The notes beneath the pieces were generated by a model. That model did not search any database. It saw nothing but the letters and a program-made list of their open reading frames with translations, and had not been told where the DNA came from. Positions 1 through 6,433 of a stretch of 7,774 nucleotides of DNA are shown piece by piece. The position numbers were made by a program, and so were the translations under genes. Each line of letters begins with the position of its first letter. The stretch's first letter is position 1. Origin of the DNA: Adhaeribacter sp. (GTDB lineage Bacteria; Bacteroidota; Bacteroidia; Cytophagales; Hymenobacteraceae); the NCBI GenBank assembly GCA_028288395.1, contig JAQBNV010000139.1:1-7774 (forward strand), in the 5' to 3' direction.

Positions 1-1251
1 TTGTTCCTGGAGTTGCTGAATAAATCAGATGCCACCGTGCGCCGGAAAGACGGCGATGTAGATGCAGCGTTTAAAAATGCGGCCAAGGTTATTAAAAGCG
101 AGTACCAGTGTCCGTTTTTACCCCATAGCCCCCTGGAGCCGATGAACTTTTTTGCGCACGTGCGCGAAGATGGCGTTGAGCTGATAGGCCCAACCCAAAC
201 CCCGGACCAGGCGCGGAATACGGCCGCTAAAATAACCGGCATCCCGGCCGAAAAAATTACAGTAGAATTAACCCGCATGGGCGGCGCTTTTGGTCGTCGG
301 CTCATGGCCGATTACGTAGCGGAGGCCGTAGAGGTATCGAAGCTGGTAAAAGCACCCGTAAAATTAATGTGGACCCGTGAAGACGACATGACCGGCGGTT
401 ATTACCGGCCCGCTGTTCGCTACCGGTTTGAAGCAGCTCTGGACGCCCAAGGTAACCTGGTTGGTTATAAATTGCGCGGCGTGGGCATGAACACCGGCAA
501 TTCCACCCGCGAAAATAACTTTCCGTCCGGAGCAGTTGATAACCTGTTAATCGATTCGGTTGAATATAAAACGCCCATTTCCACTGCCCCCTGGCGGGCG
601 CCTATTACCAACTTCCTGGCCTTTGCCGAACAATCTTTCCTGGACGAAGTAGCCCAGGCTGCCGGCAAAGATCCGGTGCAGTTCCGGTTAGCCCTTTTGG
701 ATAAAGCTAAAAAAGCGCCGGTCGGCGACATTCGCTACGACATCGACCGCATGAAAGGCGTTATTAACTTAGTGGCCGAAAAAGCCGGGTGGGGCAAAAA
801 GAAAGGTGTTTTCCAAGGCTTTAGCGTTTACTTCTCACACGCTTCTTACGTAGCCCAAGTAGGCGAAGTAGTCATGACAAAGGGGAAACCGGTAATAAGA
901 AAAATTTATGCCGCCGGCGATTGCGGACAAGTTGTGAACCTAAGTGGCGCCCGCCAGCAAATGATGGGCGGCATTGTAGACGGACTGGGCCATGCCATGT
1001 ACGGCAATCTTACTTTTAAGGAAGGTGTTCCGCAACAAAACAATTTTAATAACTATCACCTGATTCGTATGAACGAAGTGCCGGAGATTGAAGTACACTT
1101 TGTAGACAATGGCATAGACCCGACCGGGTTGGGCGAACCAGCACTGCCGCCTACCGGAGCCGCCGTTGCCAACGCTATTTTTAAAGCCACAAAAAAACGG
1201 TTGCGCAATCAGCCGTTTACCCAACAGGAACCGTTCAAAACGATTTCGTAA
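1..1251 (+). CDS. Molybdopterin-binding subunit of a xanthine dehydrogenase / isoquinoline 1-oxidoreductase-type enzyme (5'-partial)
   Basis: This is the C-terminal 416 residues of a molybdenum-hydroxylase large subunit, which hydroxylates N-heterocycles or oxidises aldehydes using a Mo-pterin cofactor and passes electrons to an iron-sulfur subunit. Seen in the sequence (numbering from base 1): the pterin-contacting GGAFGRR at 94-100, WRAP at 198-201, a DEVAQAAGKDPVQFR helix near 215-229, the late cofactor segment AAGDCGQVVN at 304-313, and GLGEPALPP at 376-384, whose Glu379 matches the family's catalytic glutamate. Family members of the IorB type run to roughly 700-750 residues, so about 300 N-terminal residues, including any Tat signal, lie before the window. 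The reading frame is open at base 1, so the TTG there is a window edge and probably not the start. The frame is intact to TAA at 1249-1251, and a strong terminator follows. The usual small 2Fe-2S partner is not in the window. The substrate cannot be assigned from sequence; the family call is firm. Confidence 0.92.
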   Translation: MFLELLNKSDATVRRKDGDVDAAFKNAAKVIKSEYQCPFLPHSPLEPMNFFAHVREDGVELIGPTQTPDQARNTAAKITGIPAEKITVELTRMGGAFGRRLMADYVAEAVEVSKLVKAPVKLMWTREDDMTGGYYRPAVRYRFEAALDAQGNLVGYKLRGVGMNTGNSTRENNFPSGAVDNLLIDSVEYKTPISTAPWRAPITNFLAFAEQSFLDEVAQAAGKDPVQFRLALLDKAKKAPVGDIRYDIDRMKGVINLVAEKAGWGKKKGVFQGFSVYFSHASYVAQVGEVVMTKGKPVIRKIYAAGDCGQVVNLSGARQQMMGGIVDGLGHAMYGNLTFKEGVPQQNNFNNYHLIRMNEVPEIEVHFVDNGIDPTGLGEPALPPTGAAVANAIFKATKKRLRNQPFTQQEPFKTIS

Positions 1252-1276
1252 TTCGATTTTCTAATAAATTAATAAA

Positions 1277-1310
1277 GCCTGAAGTATATTTGCTTCAGGC
1301 TTTTTCTTTT
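1277..1310 (+). terminator. Rho-independent terminator after the molybdenum hydroxylase gene
   Basis: An 8-bp perfect stem, GCCTGAAG (1277-1284) with CTTCAGGC (1293-1300), encloses an 8-nt loop and is followed by a T-rich tract TTTTTCTTTT (1301-1310). Three A bases before the stem can also pair with the first three T bases, so it could work to some degree in the other direction. It lies 25 bases after the stop codon and separates this gene from the aminotransferase downstream. Confidence 0.9.
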
Positions 1311-1382
1311 TAAACCCATCCGAAAGAATATTAGTATAAAGCAACTTGCTGGCAACGGCTCTAAAAGCCCTTAAATATATTG

Positions 1383-1422
1383 TTGACACTGATCTTACAG
1401 ATAATAATTAGTCGTGCCTTTG
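1383..1422 (+). promoter_or_regulatory. Possible promoter region for the class IV aminotransferase gene
   Basis: The 149 bases between the terminator and the next start codon must hold the promoter for the downstream gene if the terminator works. Two weak candidates are visible. TTGACA at 1383-1388 has TAATTA 16 bases downstream (1405-1410), resembling a classical sigma-70 pair. TGCCTTTG at 1415-1422 is one base from the Bacteroidota -7 element TAnnTTTG, but it has no TTG at the expected upstream distance. Neither is decisive, and there is no recognisable operator or riboswitch. Confidence 0.25.
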
Positions 1423-1459
1423 TTTTTTAACTGAAATTTTCTTTAAAACGGACTTTGCT

Positions 1460-2314
1460 ATGAGCGGCTCTAAAACCCAGTTTGCCTTTGTTAATCACCA
1501 GTTTGTTTCTTTGGATCAGGCTTTCCTGCACGTAAGCGATTTAGCTATCCAAAGGGGCTACGGGATTTTTGATTATTTTAAGGTTAGCAACGGACACCCG
1601 TATTTTTTAGATGATTACCTGACCCGTTTTGCAGAATCGGCCCACCAGATGAACTTGACCATGCCTCTGGAATTATCGGCTTTAAAAGAAATAATTTACG
1701 AATTAATCCGGAAAAATGGCCTGGGAGACTCGGGGGTTAAAATGATTTTAACGGGCGGCTATTCTCCGGATGGTTATCAGCCCGCCGCGCCGAATCTGGT
1801 TTTAACCCAACAGGAGTTCTCGCTGCCGGGGCCGGCGCAGTACGAACACGGGATTAAAATTATTACCCACGAGTATGTGCGGGAAGTTCCTACGGCCAAA
1901 ACCATCAATTACAACATGGGCATCCGCCTCATTCAAAAGATAAAAGAAAGCGGGGCCGATGATGTATTGTACCACCAGGCCGGCGTTGTTTCGGAATTTC
2001 CCCGTTGCAATTTTTTTATAGTTAAGCAGGATAATACGGTGGTTACGCCAGCGCAGGATGTATTGCGGGGCATTACCCGTAAAAATGTATTGGCGGCCGC
2101 CGACGTTAGATACCAAACTGCCGAAGCACCTATAACTTTAACGGATATTTACGAAGCCAAAGAAGCTTTCCTGACCAGCACCACCAAAAGAGTATTACCC
2201 ATCGTGCAGATAGCGGGTAAAATAATTGGCAATGGGCAGCCCGGCGAAATAACCCGCCAGCTTTTGCAGGATATAATTGCCCTGGAAGCCGAAGATTTTG
2301 CCAAGTATGCCTGA
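1460..2314 (+). CDS. Class IV PLP-dependent aminotransferase (branched-chain / D-amino-acid aminotransferase family)
   Basis: This 284-residue cytosolic enzyme has the usual length of fold-type IV PLP transaminases. Visible family marks are the N-terminal QRGYGIFDYFK at 31-41, where BCAT and D-alanine transaminases carry a similar RGYGxFD stretch, and an arginine in DYLTRF (Arg56) that typically contacts cofactor phosphate. The Schiff-base lysine is most likely Lys147 in TAKTINYN. Further marks are GVVSEFPRCNFFIV at 175-188, with Glu179 in the place of the PLP-nitrogen-binding glutamate, then RGITRKNVL at 203-211 and LTSTTKRVLPI at 238-248. The start ATG at 1460 is the natural one: homology begins within a few residues and no good upstream start is seen; no Shine-Dalgarno is present, as usual in this phylum. 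The substrate is unresolved. A branched-chain amino acid, D-alanine/D-glutamate or aminodeoxychorismate are all handled by this fold, so no symbol is given. The frame is complete and ends in TGA. Confidence 0.88.
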   Translation: MSGSKTQFAFVNHQFVSLDQAFLHVSDLAIQRGYGIFDYFKVSNGHPYFLDDYLTRFAESAHQMNLTMPLELSALKEIIYELIRKNGLGDSGVKMILTGGYSPDGYQPAAPNLVLTQQEFSLPGPAQYEHGIKIITHEYVREVPTAKTINYNMGIRLIQKIKESGADDVLYHQAGVVSEFPRCNFFIVKQDNTVVTPAQDVLRGITRKNVLAAADVRYQTAEAPITLTDIYEAKEAFLTSTTKRVLPIVQIAGKIIGNGQPGEITRQLLQDIIALEAEDFAKYA

Positions 2315-2362
2315 TTGCGGCTGCCCTTAATAAACACAATAGCCTTATTTCGCGGATTTATT

Positions 2363-2409
2363 CCAGGCCAACCGGCTTGGTTTGTATTCCAAGGCAAAAA
2401 TGGTATACC
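2363..2409 (+). promoter_or_regulatory. Hairpin and palindrome in the leader of pncB
   Basis: The 132-base gap between the aminotransferase and pncB contains a 7-bp stem with one G-T wobble, CCAGGCC (2363-2369) and GGCTTGG (2374-2380), around an AACC tetraloop. Twenty-one bases later comes an 8-bp perfect palindrome, GGTATACC (2402-2409), 37 bases before the pncB start. The hairpin is followed by only TTT and is a poor terminator. The palindrome could be an operator for an NAD-responsive repressor, but short palindromes also arise by chance and no known consensus was recognised. Confidence 0.25.
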
Positions 2410-2446
2410 TAGAACCTGATTCATAAAGTATTCAAAAGCTTGACTT

Positions 2447-3922
2447 ATGAAATTTACCAGTCGCTACGCTACTTCGCTTGCCTTGTTAACGGATATGTAC
2501 CAGCTAACCATGGCCCAGGCATACTGGGCCAAAGGCATGGCCGAGCAGGAAGCAGTGTTTCACTTGTATTTTCGGAAAAATCCTTTTAACGGGGGTTATA
2601 CTATTTGTGCCGGCTTAACCGATGCGATCGATTATCTGAAAGGATTTAGTTTCTCTTCGGAAGACATCGCTTACCTCCGGAGTCTGAAAGGCAGCAAACA
2701 ACAACCTTTATTTCAGGAAGGCTTCCTGGCATATTTAAAAGATTTAATTTTTACCTGCGATGTAGATGCCATTCCGGAAGGGACTGTTGTTTTTCCAAAC
2801 GAGCCGCTGCTGCGCATTCAGGGCCCCATATTGCAGTGCCAGTTGTTCGAAACCCCCTTGTTAAATATTTTAAACTTCCAGACCCTGGTTGCCACCAAAG
2901 CCGCCCGCCTTACCGATGCCGCCCAGAACGACCAGATTATTGAATTTGGCATGCGTCGGGCCCAGGGACCGGATGGTTCGTTATCGGCGGCACGAGCGGC
3001 TTTTATCGGCGGCATTGGCTCGTCCTCCAATATGCTGGCGGGCCGATATTTTAACATTCCGGTTAAAGGCACGCACGCCCACAGTTGGGTCATGTCGTTC
3101 CCGGAAGAACAGGATGCTTTTACCGCTTACGCCGATGTTTTTCCCCACGATTCAGTTTTCCTGGTTGATACTTACAATACCCTGCAGGGGATTAAGAAAG
3201 CCATTCAGGTGGCAAAAGCCTTGCGGGAAAAAGGAACGGAATTGGTGGGTATCCGCCTCGACTCCGGCGATTTGGCTTACCTGAGCAAAGAAGGCCGCCG
3301 GCTGTTAGATGAAGCCGGCCTGCCGAATGTTTCTATCGTGGCCAGCAACGATTTAGACGAATATTTAATCCAGAGTTTGAAACTACAGGGCGCCCGCATC
3401 GATACCTGGGGCATTGGTACGAAACTAGTTACCGCTTACGATCAGCCGGCTTTGGGCGGCGTGTATAAACTGGCCGCCTTACGAGCTGCCAACGGAGCCT
3501 GGGAATATAAATTAAAATTATCTGAACAGTTAGTTAAAATATCTACACCGGGTATTTTGCAGGTGCGTCGGTATTTCAGTTCGGACGGATTTGTCGCCGA
3601 TATGATTTATTCCCACGAGCAACCCCTGCCGCCCTTCGCCACCATGATTGACCCGGCCGATGTTACCCGCCGCAGAACCCTGCCGATTAACCATTCGTTT
3701 GAGGAATTATTGGTGCCAATATTTATTGCGGGTAAACAGGTTTACGACGAACCTGAACTAGAAGCGATCCAAAATCGCACCAAGCAACAGGTAATGCAGT
3801 TGCACGAATCTATCCGGCGATTTCTTAATCCGCACCTCTACCCGGTTGGCCTGGAAGAGCAGTTGTTTAATAAGAAGATGGAAATTATTTTAAATATCCG
3901 CCATCAAGAAAAAGAAGGTTAG
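2447..3922 (+). CDS. pncB: Nicotinate phosphoribosyltransferase
   Basis: The enzyme makes nicotinate mononucleotide from nicotinate and PRPP with ATP hydrolysis (EC 6.3.4.21), the first step of the Preiss-Handler NAD salvage route in the cytosol. The 491-residue length fits the long bacterial/animal NAPRT type. Diagnostic segments are LLTDMYQLTMAQAYW at 13-27, the base-binding EFGMRRAQGPDG at 166-177, GTHAHSWVMSF at 208-218 and the PRPP-site RLDSGDL at 270-276. In the third segment His212 probably matches the histidine phosphorylated in characterised family members. A further conserved stretch is TWGIGTKLVTAYDQPALGGVYKL, spread over 320-342. The start ATG at 2447 places the LLTDMYQ motif near the N-terminus, as in homologues. 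The gene follows the aminotransferase on the same strand by 132 bases, so co-transcription is possible but not shown. The C-terminus ends with a short charged tail before TAG. The assignment is firm. Confidence 0.96.
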   Translation: MKFTSRYATSLALLTDMYQLTMAQAYWAKGMAEQEAVFHLYFRKNPFNGGYTICAGLTDAIDYLKGFSFSSEDIAYLRSLKGSKQQPLFQEGFLAYLKDLIFTCDVDAIPEGTVVFPNEPLLRIQGPILQCQLFETPLLNILNFQTLVATKAARLTDAAQNDQIIEFGMRRAQGPDGSLSAARAAFIGGIGSSSNMLAGRYFNIPVKGTHAHSWVMSFPEEQDAFTAYADVFPHDSVFLVDTYNTLQGIKKAIQVAKALREKGTELVGIRLDSGDLAYLSKEGRRLLDEAGLPNVSIVASNDLDEYLIQSLKLQGARIDTWGIGTKLVTAYDQPALGGVYKLAALRAANGAWEYKLKLSEQLVKISTPGILQVRRYFSSDGFVADMIYSHEQPLPPFATMIDPADVTRRRTLPINHSFEELLVPIFIAGKQVYDEPELEAIQNRTKQQVMQLHESIRRFLNPHLYPVGLEEQLFNKKMEIILNIRHQEKEG

Positions 3923-3937
3923 AATAAATTTTGAACT

Positions 3938-3962
3938 GTTTAGGAACAGCAGAAAGCTAAAC
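3938..3962. terminator. Weak hairpin in the convergent gap between pncB and the methyltransferase gene
   Basis: GTTTAG (3938-3943) and CTAAAC (3957-3962) form a 6-bp inverted repeat with a 13-base loop; an alternative small stem, CTGTT (3936-3940) with AACAG (3945-3949), overlaps it. It sits in the 68-base gap where two opposing genes end, the place for a bidirectional terminator. The T-runs on both sides are short and broken, so termination efficiency is doubtful. Confidence 0.25.
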
Positions 3963-3990
3963 TTTATCAAAAAGGGTTTGCTAAATAAGA

Positions 3991-4746
3991 TTACTTTAAC
4001 CGGCACACGGCCGAAACGAACCAGTTTAAACCAGGAGGCTCCCCGGTGAGCCAGGTTTCAAAGTTTACTACTTCAAAACCGTTAAGAGTTGCCATCATTT
4101 CTATTTCGGGGTAAAATAAATATCGCATCCGGTGTTGCTCTTTAATCTCCTGGCAACTTTGAAACACTTTGTTCTTTATCTGTAAGGTATAATTTACATT
4201 CACCATATTTTGGTTGTAATGTAAGACAGGCTCCGCTAATCTAACTACGGTAATACTTTCATCTTCCATCTCTTTTAGCCGTCGCTGCGGTTTGTCAGTT
4301 AAGACACCAGGTCCGTACCAACTATCAAAGATAAAAATACCACCAGGCTTTAGGTGCACTTGGGCGGTTTTAAAAGTGGCCATTAAATCGGCATTTGATA
4401 TCTGATAATTAATGACATGAAAAAGCGCCGTAACAACATCGAATAGCCGGTATAGGCGAATCTCTCTTAAATCTCCCTGGTAGAATTTTAAAGAAATGTT
4501 TTCAGATGATTTATATTGGTTGGCTTTAGCAATCATTTTGGCCGATAAATCAATGCCTTCTACCTGGAAGCCCCGCTCCGCCAGCAAATAATCATGTTTA
4601 CCGGTGCCACATCCCAGATTAAGAATTTTTTGGGCTGATAACGTATATTTATTAATTAAAAAGAGTAAGTAATCTACTTCACCAGCATAATCTTTGTCTT
4701 TGTAAAGTAAATCATAATAAGCGGCGTAGTAATCAAAAGCGCTCAT
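3991..4746 (-). CDS. Class I SAM-dependent methyltransferase, probable amino-sugar methyltransferase
   Basis: This 251-residue Rossmann-fold methyltransferase is the last gene of the minus-strand set. It opens with FDYYAAYYDLLYKDKDYAGE (4-23). The SAM-binding motif I, LNLGCGTGKH, is at 42-51, the acidic residue that binds the ribose is in GIDLS (Asp66), the motif II region is QGDLREIRL at 90-98, and FDVVTALFHVINYQ (102-115) and HLKPGG (131-136) follow. From memory, the order YDLxYKxKDYxxE, then GDxRxxxL, then HLxPGG and a Trp-aromatic-x-P stretch resembles DesVI and TylM1, which N-methylate a nucleotide-linked 3-amino sugar. Its ATG overlaps the stop of the aminotransferase (shared ATGA, 4743-4746), implying translational coupling and consecutive reactions. 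Methylation of the new amino group is therefore the favoured inference; O- or C-methylation of another sugar position cannot be excluded. The frame is complete, with no missing motif. Confidence 0.87.
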   Translation of the reverse strand: MSAFDYYAAYYDLLYKDKDYAGEVDYLLFLINKYTLSAQKILNLGCGTGKHDYLLAERGFQVEGIDLSAKMIAKANQYKSSENISLKFYQGDLREIRLYRLFDVVTALFHVINYQISNADLMATFKTAQVHLKPGGIFIFDSWYGPGVLTDKPQRRLKEMEDESITVVRLAEPVLHYNQNMVNVNYTLQIKNKVFQSCQEIKEQHRMRYLFYPEIEMMATLNGFEVVNFETWLTGEPPGLNWFVSAVCRLK

Positions 4747-5861
4747 ATCAGAATTGTTTTTAGCCGGGCCGCCACTTTATCTATTTGTTCATCTGTAATG
4801 GCCATTCCACTGGGTATGTAAAAGCCTCTTTCGGCCATTTTTTCGGCCACCGGGTAGCGCTCTTCCTGGAAAAGTGACATCTTGCGAAAAACAGGTTGCA
4901 AGTGCATCGGATAAAAAAACGGCCTTGTTTGCACGTTCAGGATCTCCAGTTTTTTCATGGCTGCCACTGCATTAAATTCAACCTCCTTGGTTAACATAAT
5001 ACCATATACCCAGTAAATATTGGCTGCGTAAGCAGTTGAAGGCAGCGGCAGCTGCAAGCCTGGCTCCTGGTGCAGCAGTTGGTGGTACTTTTGGCCTATG
5101 TTCCGTTTTATTTTTACAAATTCGTCCATTCTTTCTACCTGTGCCAAACCTAAAGCAGCCTGAAGATTAGTCATCCGGAAATTAAAGCCAAGTTCTTCGT
5201 GGTAGAATCTTTTCCCCGGCATAAAGCATAAATTACGGAGAGAGCGGCATTTAGCAGCTAATTCCGGATTATCCGTAACAATCATACCCCCTTCGCCGGT
5301 AGTAATTAATTTATTAGGATAAAAACTAAAAACGCTGATATCACCAAAACTACCACATGGCTTTTGGTTATAGGTCTGCCCGTGCATTTGGGCGGCATCT
5401 TCAATAATTTTTAAACCGTTTTTGGCCGCAATAGCTATTATCGGATCTAAATCTACAGGTAGCCCATAAATATGCACCACCAGAATAGCTTTTGTTTTTG
5501 CTGTTATTTTATCCGCTATCTGGTTCACATCTATATTCCAGGTTTCCGGATCCGAATCAACTAATACCGGTTTGGCGCCGGCCCTTATAATAGCGGCGGC
5601 ACACGAAATAATGGTAAAAGTAGGCATAATAACTTCATCACCCTTTCCTATGCCTAAAGCCAGCACGGCCGTTTCTAACGCAACCGAACCATTGCTGACA
5701 GCTACTCCATATTTTTGGTTTACTTTAGCGGAAAAACATTCTTCAAACTGCGTAACATAGGGGCCTTCCGATGAAATCCAACCTGTTTCTATGCAATTGA
5801 TTAAATACTGCTTTTCGTTACCATTTAGTAATGGTTCATTTACCGGAATAACCGATTCCAT
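4743..5861 (-). CDS. DegT/DnrJ/EryC1/StrS family PLP-dependent sugar aminotransferase
   Basis: The protein (372 residues) transfers an amino group, normally from glutamate, onto a keto group of a nucleotide-activated deoxy sugar. Seen: IPVNEPLLNGNEKQY (5-19), GWISSEGPYV at 27-36, the phosphate-binding SNGSVAL at 56-62, DEVIMPTFT at 75-83, IIEDAAQ (152-158) with Asp155 as the residue expected to bind the PLP nitrogen, SFYPNK (179-184) with Lys184 as the Schiff-base lysine, TTGEGGM at 187-193, GFNFRMTNLQAALG at 225-238, and TRPFFYPMH at 312-320. By recall it reads most like GDP-perosamine synthases (RfbE/Per), which aminate C-4, but sequence alone does not fix the position or the nucleotide. 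Both borders are tight: its ATG directly follows the cupin stop codon (TAAATG) and its TGA lies inside the methyltransferase start. All catalytic residues are present, so it should be active. Product: a precursor for surface glycan. Confidence 0.93.
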   Translation of the reverse strand: MESVIPVNEPLLNGNEKQYLINCIETGWISSEGPYVTQFEECFSAKVNQKYGVAVSNGSVALETAVLALGIGKGDEVIMPTFTIISCAAAIIRAGAKPVLVDSDPETWNIDVNQIADKITAKTKAILVVHIYGLPVDLDPIIAIAAKNGLKIIEDAAQMHGQTYNQKPCGSFGDISVFSFYPNKLITTGEGGMIVTDNPELAAKCRSLRNLCFMPGKRFYHEELGFNFRMTNLQAALGLAQVERMDEFVKIKRNIGQKYHQLLHQEPGLQLPLPSTAYAANIYWVYGIMLTKEVEFNAVAAMKKLEILNVQTRPFFYPMHLQPVFRKMSLFQEERYPVAEKMAERGFYIPSGMAITDEQIDKVAARLKTILI

Positions 5862-6287
5862 TTAAACTAAGTTAGCAACTTTATCAATTACTCCTTCAAA
5901 GCGGATTTTATCATCACCTACAAAGGGCCCCTGTTTCACCTCAACCATTTCCAGTTCTTCTAATACTTTAAAACCATGGCCGCCCGCTGCTAATAAAATA
6001 ACATCGCCAGCCGCTATTATTTGGCTTTCCAGGTAATTATTGTCGTCATCATACAAATCAACTTTTAGTTTTCCTTTTTTAATAATTAATACTTCCTGGG
6101 TATAAAATACTTCCCGGCATACCAGGCGATGTTTATGAGCTTCAATTAAATGGCCGGCCGGATGTTTGATGAAGGCCAATTGTTGTGAGAAACAAGAAGG
6201 AGTTAAGAAGTTAACGCCGGGTTTATTATAACTACTATGGATTATAAGGGCTATTAGCTTTTCTTTATGCGTGATAGTTTGGATCAT
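5862..6287 (-). CDS. Small single-domain cupin of a sugar-biosynthesis cluster
   Basis: This 141-residue protein has a beta-rich cupin pattern. Motif 1 is visible as G45, five residues, H51-K-H53, then E65 and G72 six residues after it. The gap between the histidines and Glu65 is 11 residues where 3-4 is usual. Motif 2 is G94 followed by AAGGH with His104. His51, His53, Glu65 and His104 would form a divalent-metal site. Similar small cupins are, from memory, common in polysaccharide loci next to DegT aminotransferases, and their reaction is not established. In position it occupies the slot held in 3-amino-sugar pathways by the cupin 3,4-ketoisomerases (FdtA, QdtA, Tyl1a), but the characteristic catalytic His-Ala-His segment of FdtA is not present as such, so an isomerase role is only a hypothesis. 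Its TAA is immediately followed by the aminotransferase ATG, arguing for a shared pathway. No signal peptide or membrane segment is seen. Confidence 0.82.
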   Translation of the reverse strand: MIQTITHKEKLIALIIHSSYNKPGVNFLTPSCFSQQLAFIKHPAGHLIEAHKHRLVCREVFYTQEVLIIKKGKLKVDLYDDDNNYLESQIIAAGDVILLAAGGHGFKVLEELEMVEVKQGPFVGDDKIRFEGVIDKVANLV

Positions 6288-6339
6288 TTAATTAACTGTT
6301 TGGTAGGTTTTTTGGTGGCGGAAATTTTATAAATATAAG

Positions 6340-6404
6340 GCTTCTTAATAATGTTATAGTATGGGGCCAGCAATAAAATTAAAAACCATATATATTTAAG
6401 AAGC
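6340..6404. repeat. 9-bp inverted repeat between the flippase and cupin genes
   Basis: GCTTCTTAA (6340-6348) and TTAAGAAGC (6396-6404) are perfect complements separated by 47 bases, within the 146-base gap between two genes on the minus strand. The gap is AT-rich, with no T-tract that would make a standard terminator and no convincing Bacteroidota promoter for the cupin. A related GCTTCTT occurs again at 6475-6481, inside the end of the flippase gene. It could mark a regulatory hairpin, an operator pair or a recombination scar, or be chance. Confidence 0.4.
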
Positions 6405-6433
6405 AATTTATTTATAGATTGTCTTTTAGGGTC

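Noticed and set aside
1..3. TTG at base 1 as the true start of the molybdenum hydroxylase gene
   Set aside because: The frame is open at the window edge and the family has about 300 more residues upstream, so the gene is cut by the window, not truncated in the genome as far as can be seen.
2889..3284. A 131-codon plus-strand open frame
   Set aside because: It is an out-of-frame reading inside pncB, whose frame carries all the family motifs; the alternative translation is low-complexity Pro/Arg-rich at its start.
5862..6287. Calling the small cupin FdtA (dTDP-4-keto-6-deoxyglucose 3,4-isomerase)
   Set aside because: The location fits, but the catalytic segment of FdtA is not recognisable and the motif spacing differs, so only a general cupin call is supported.
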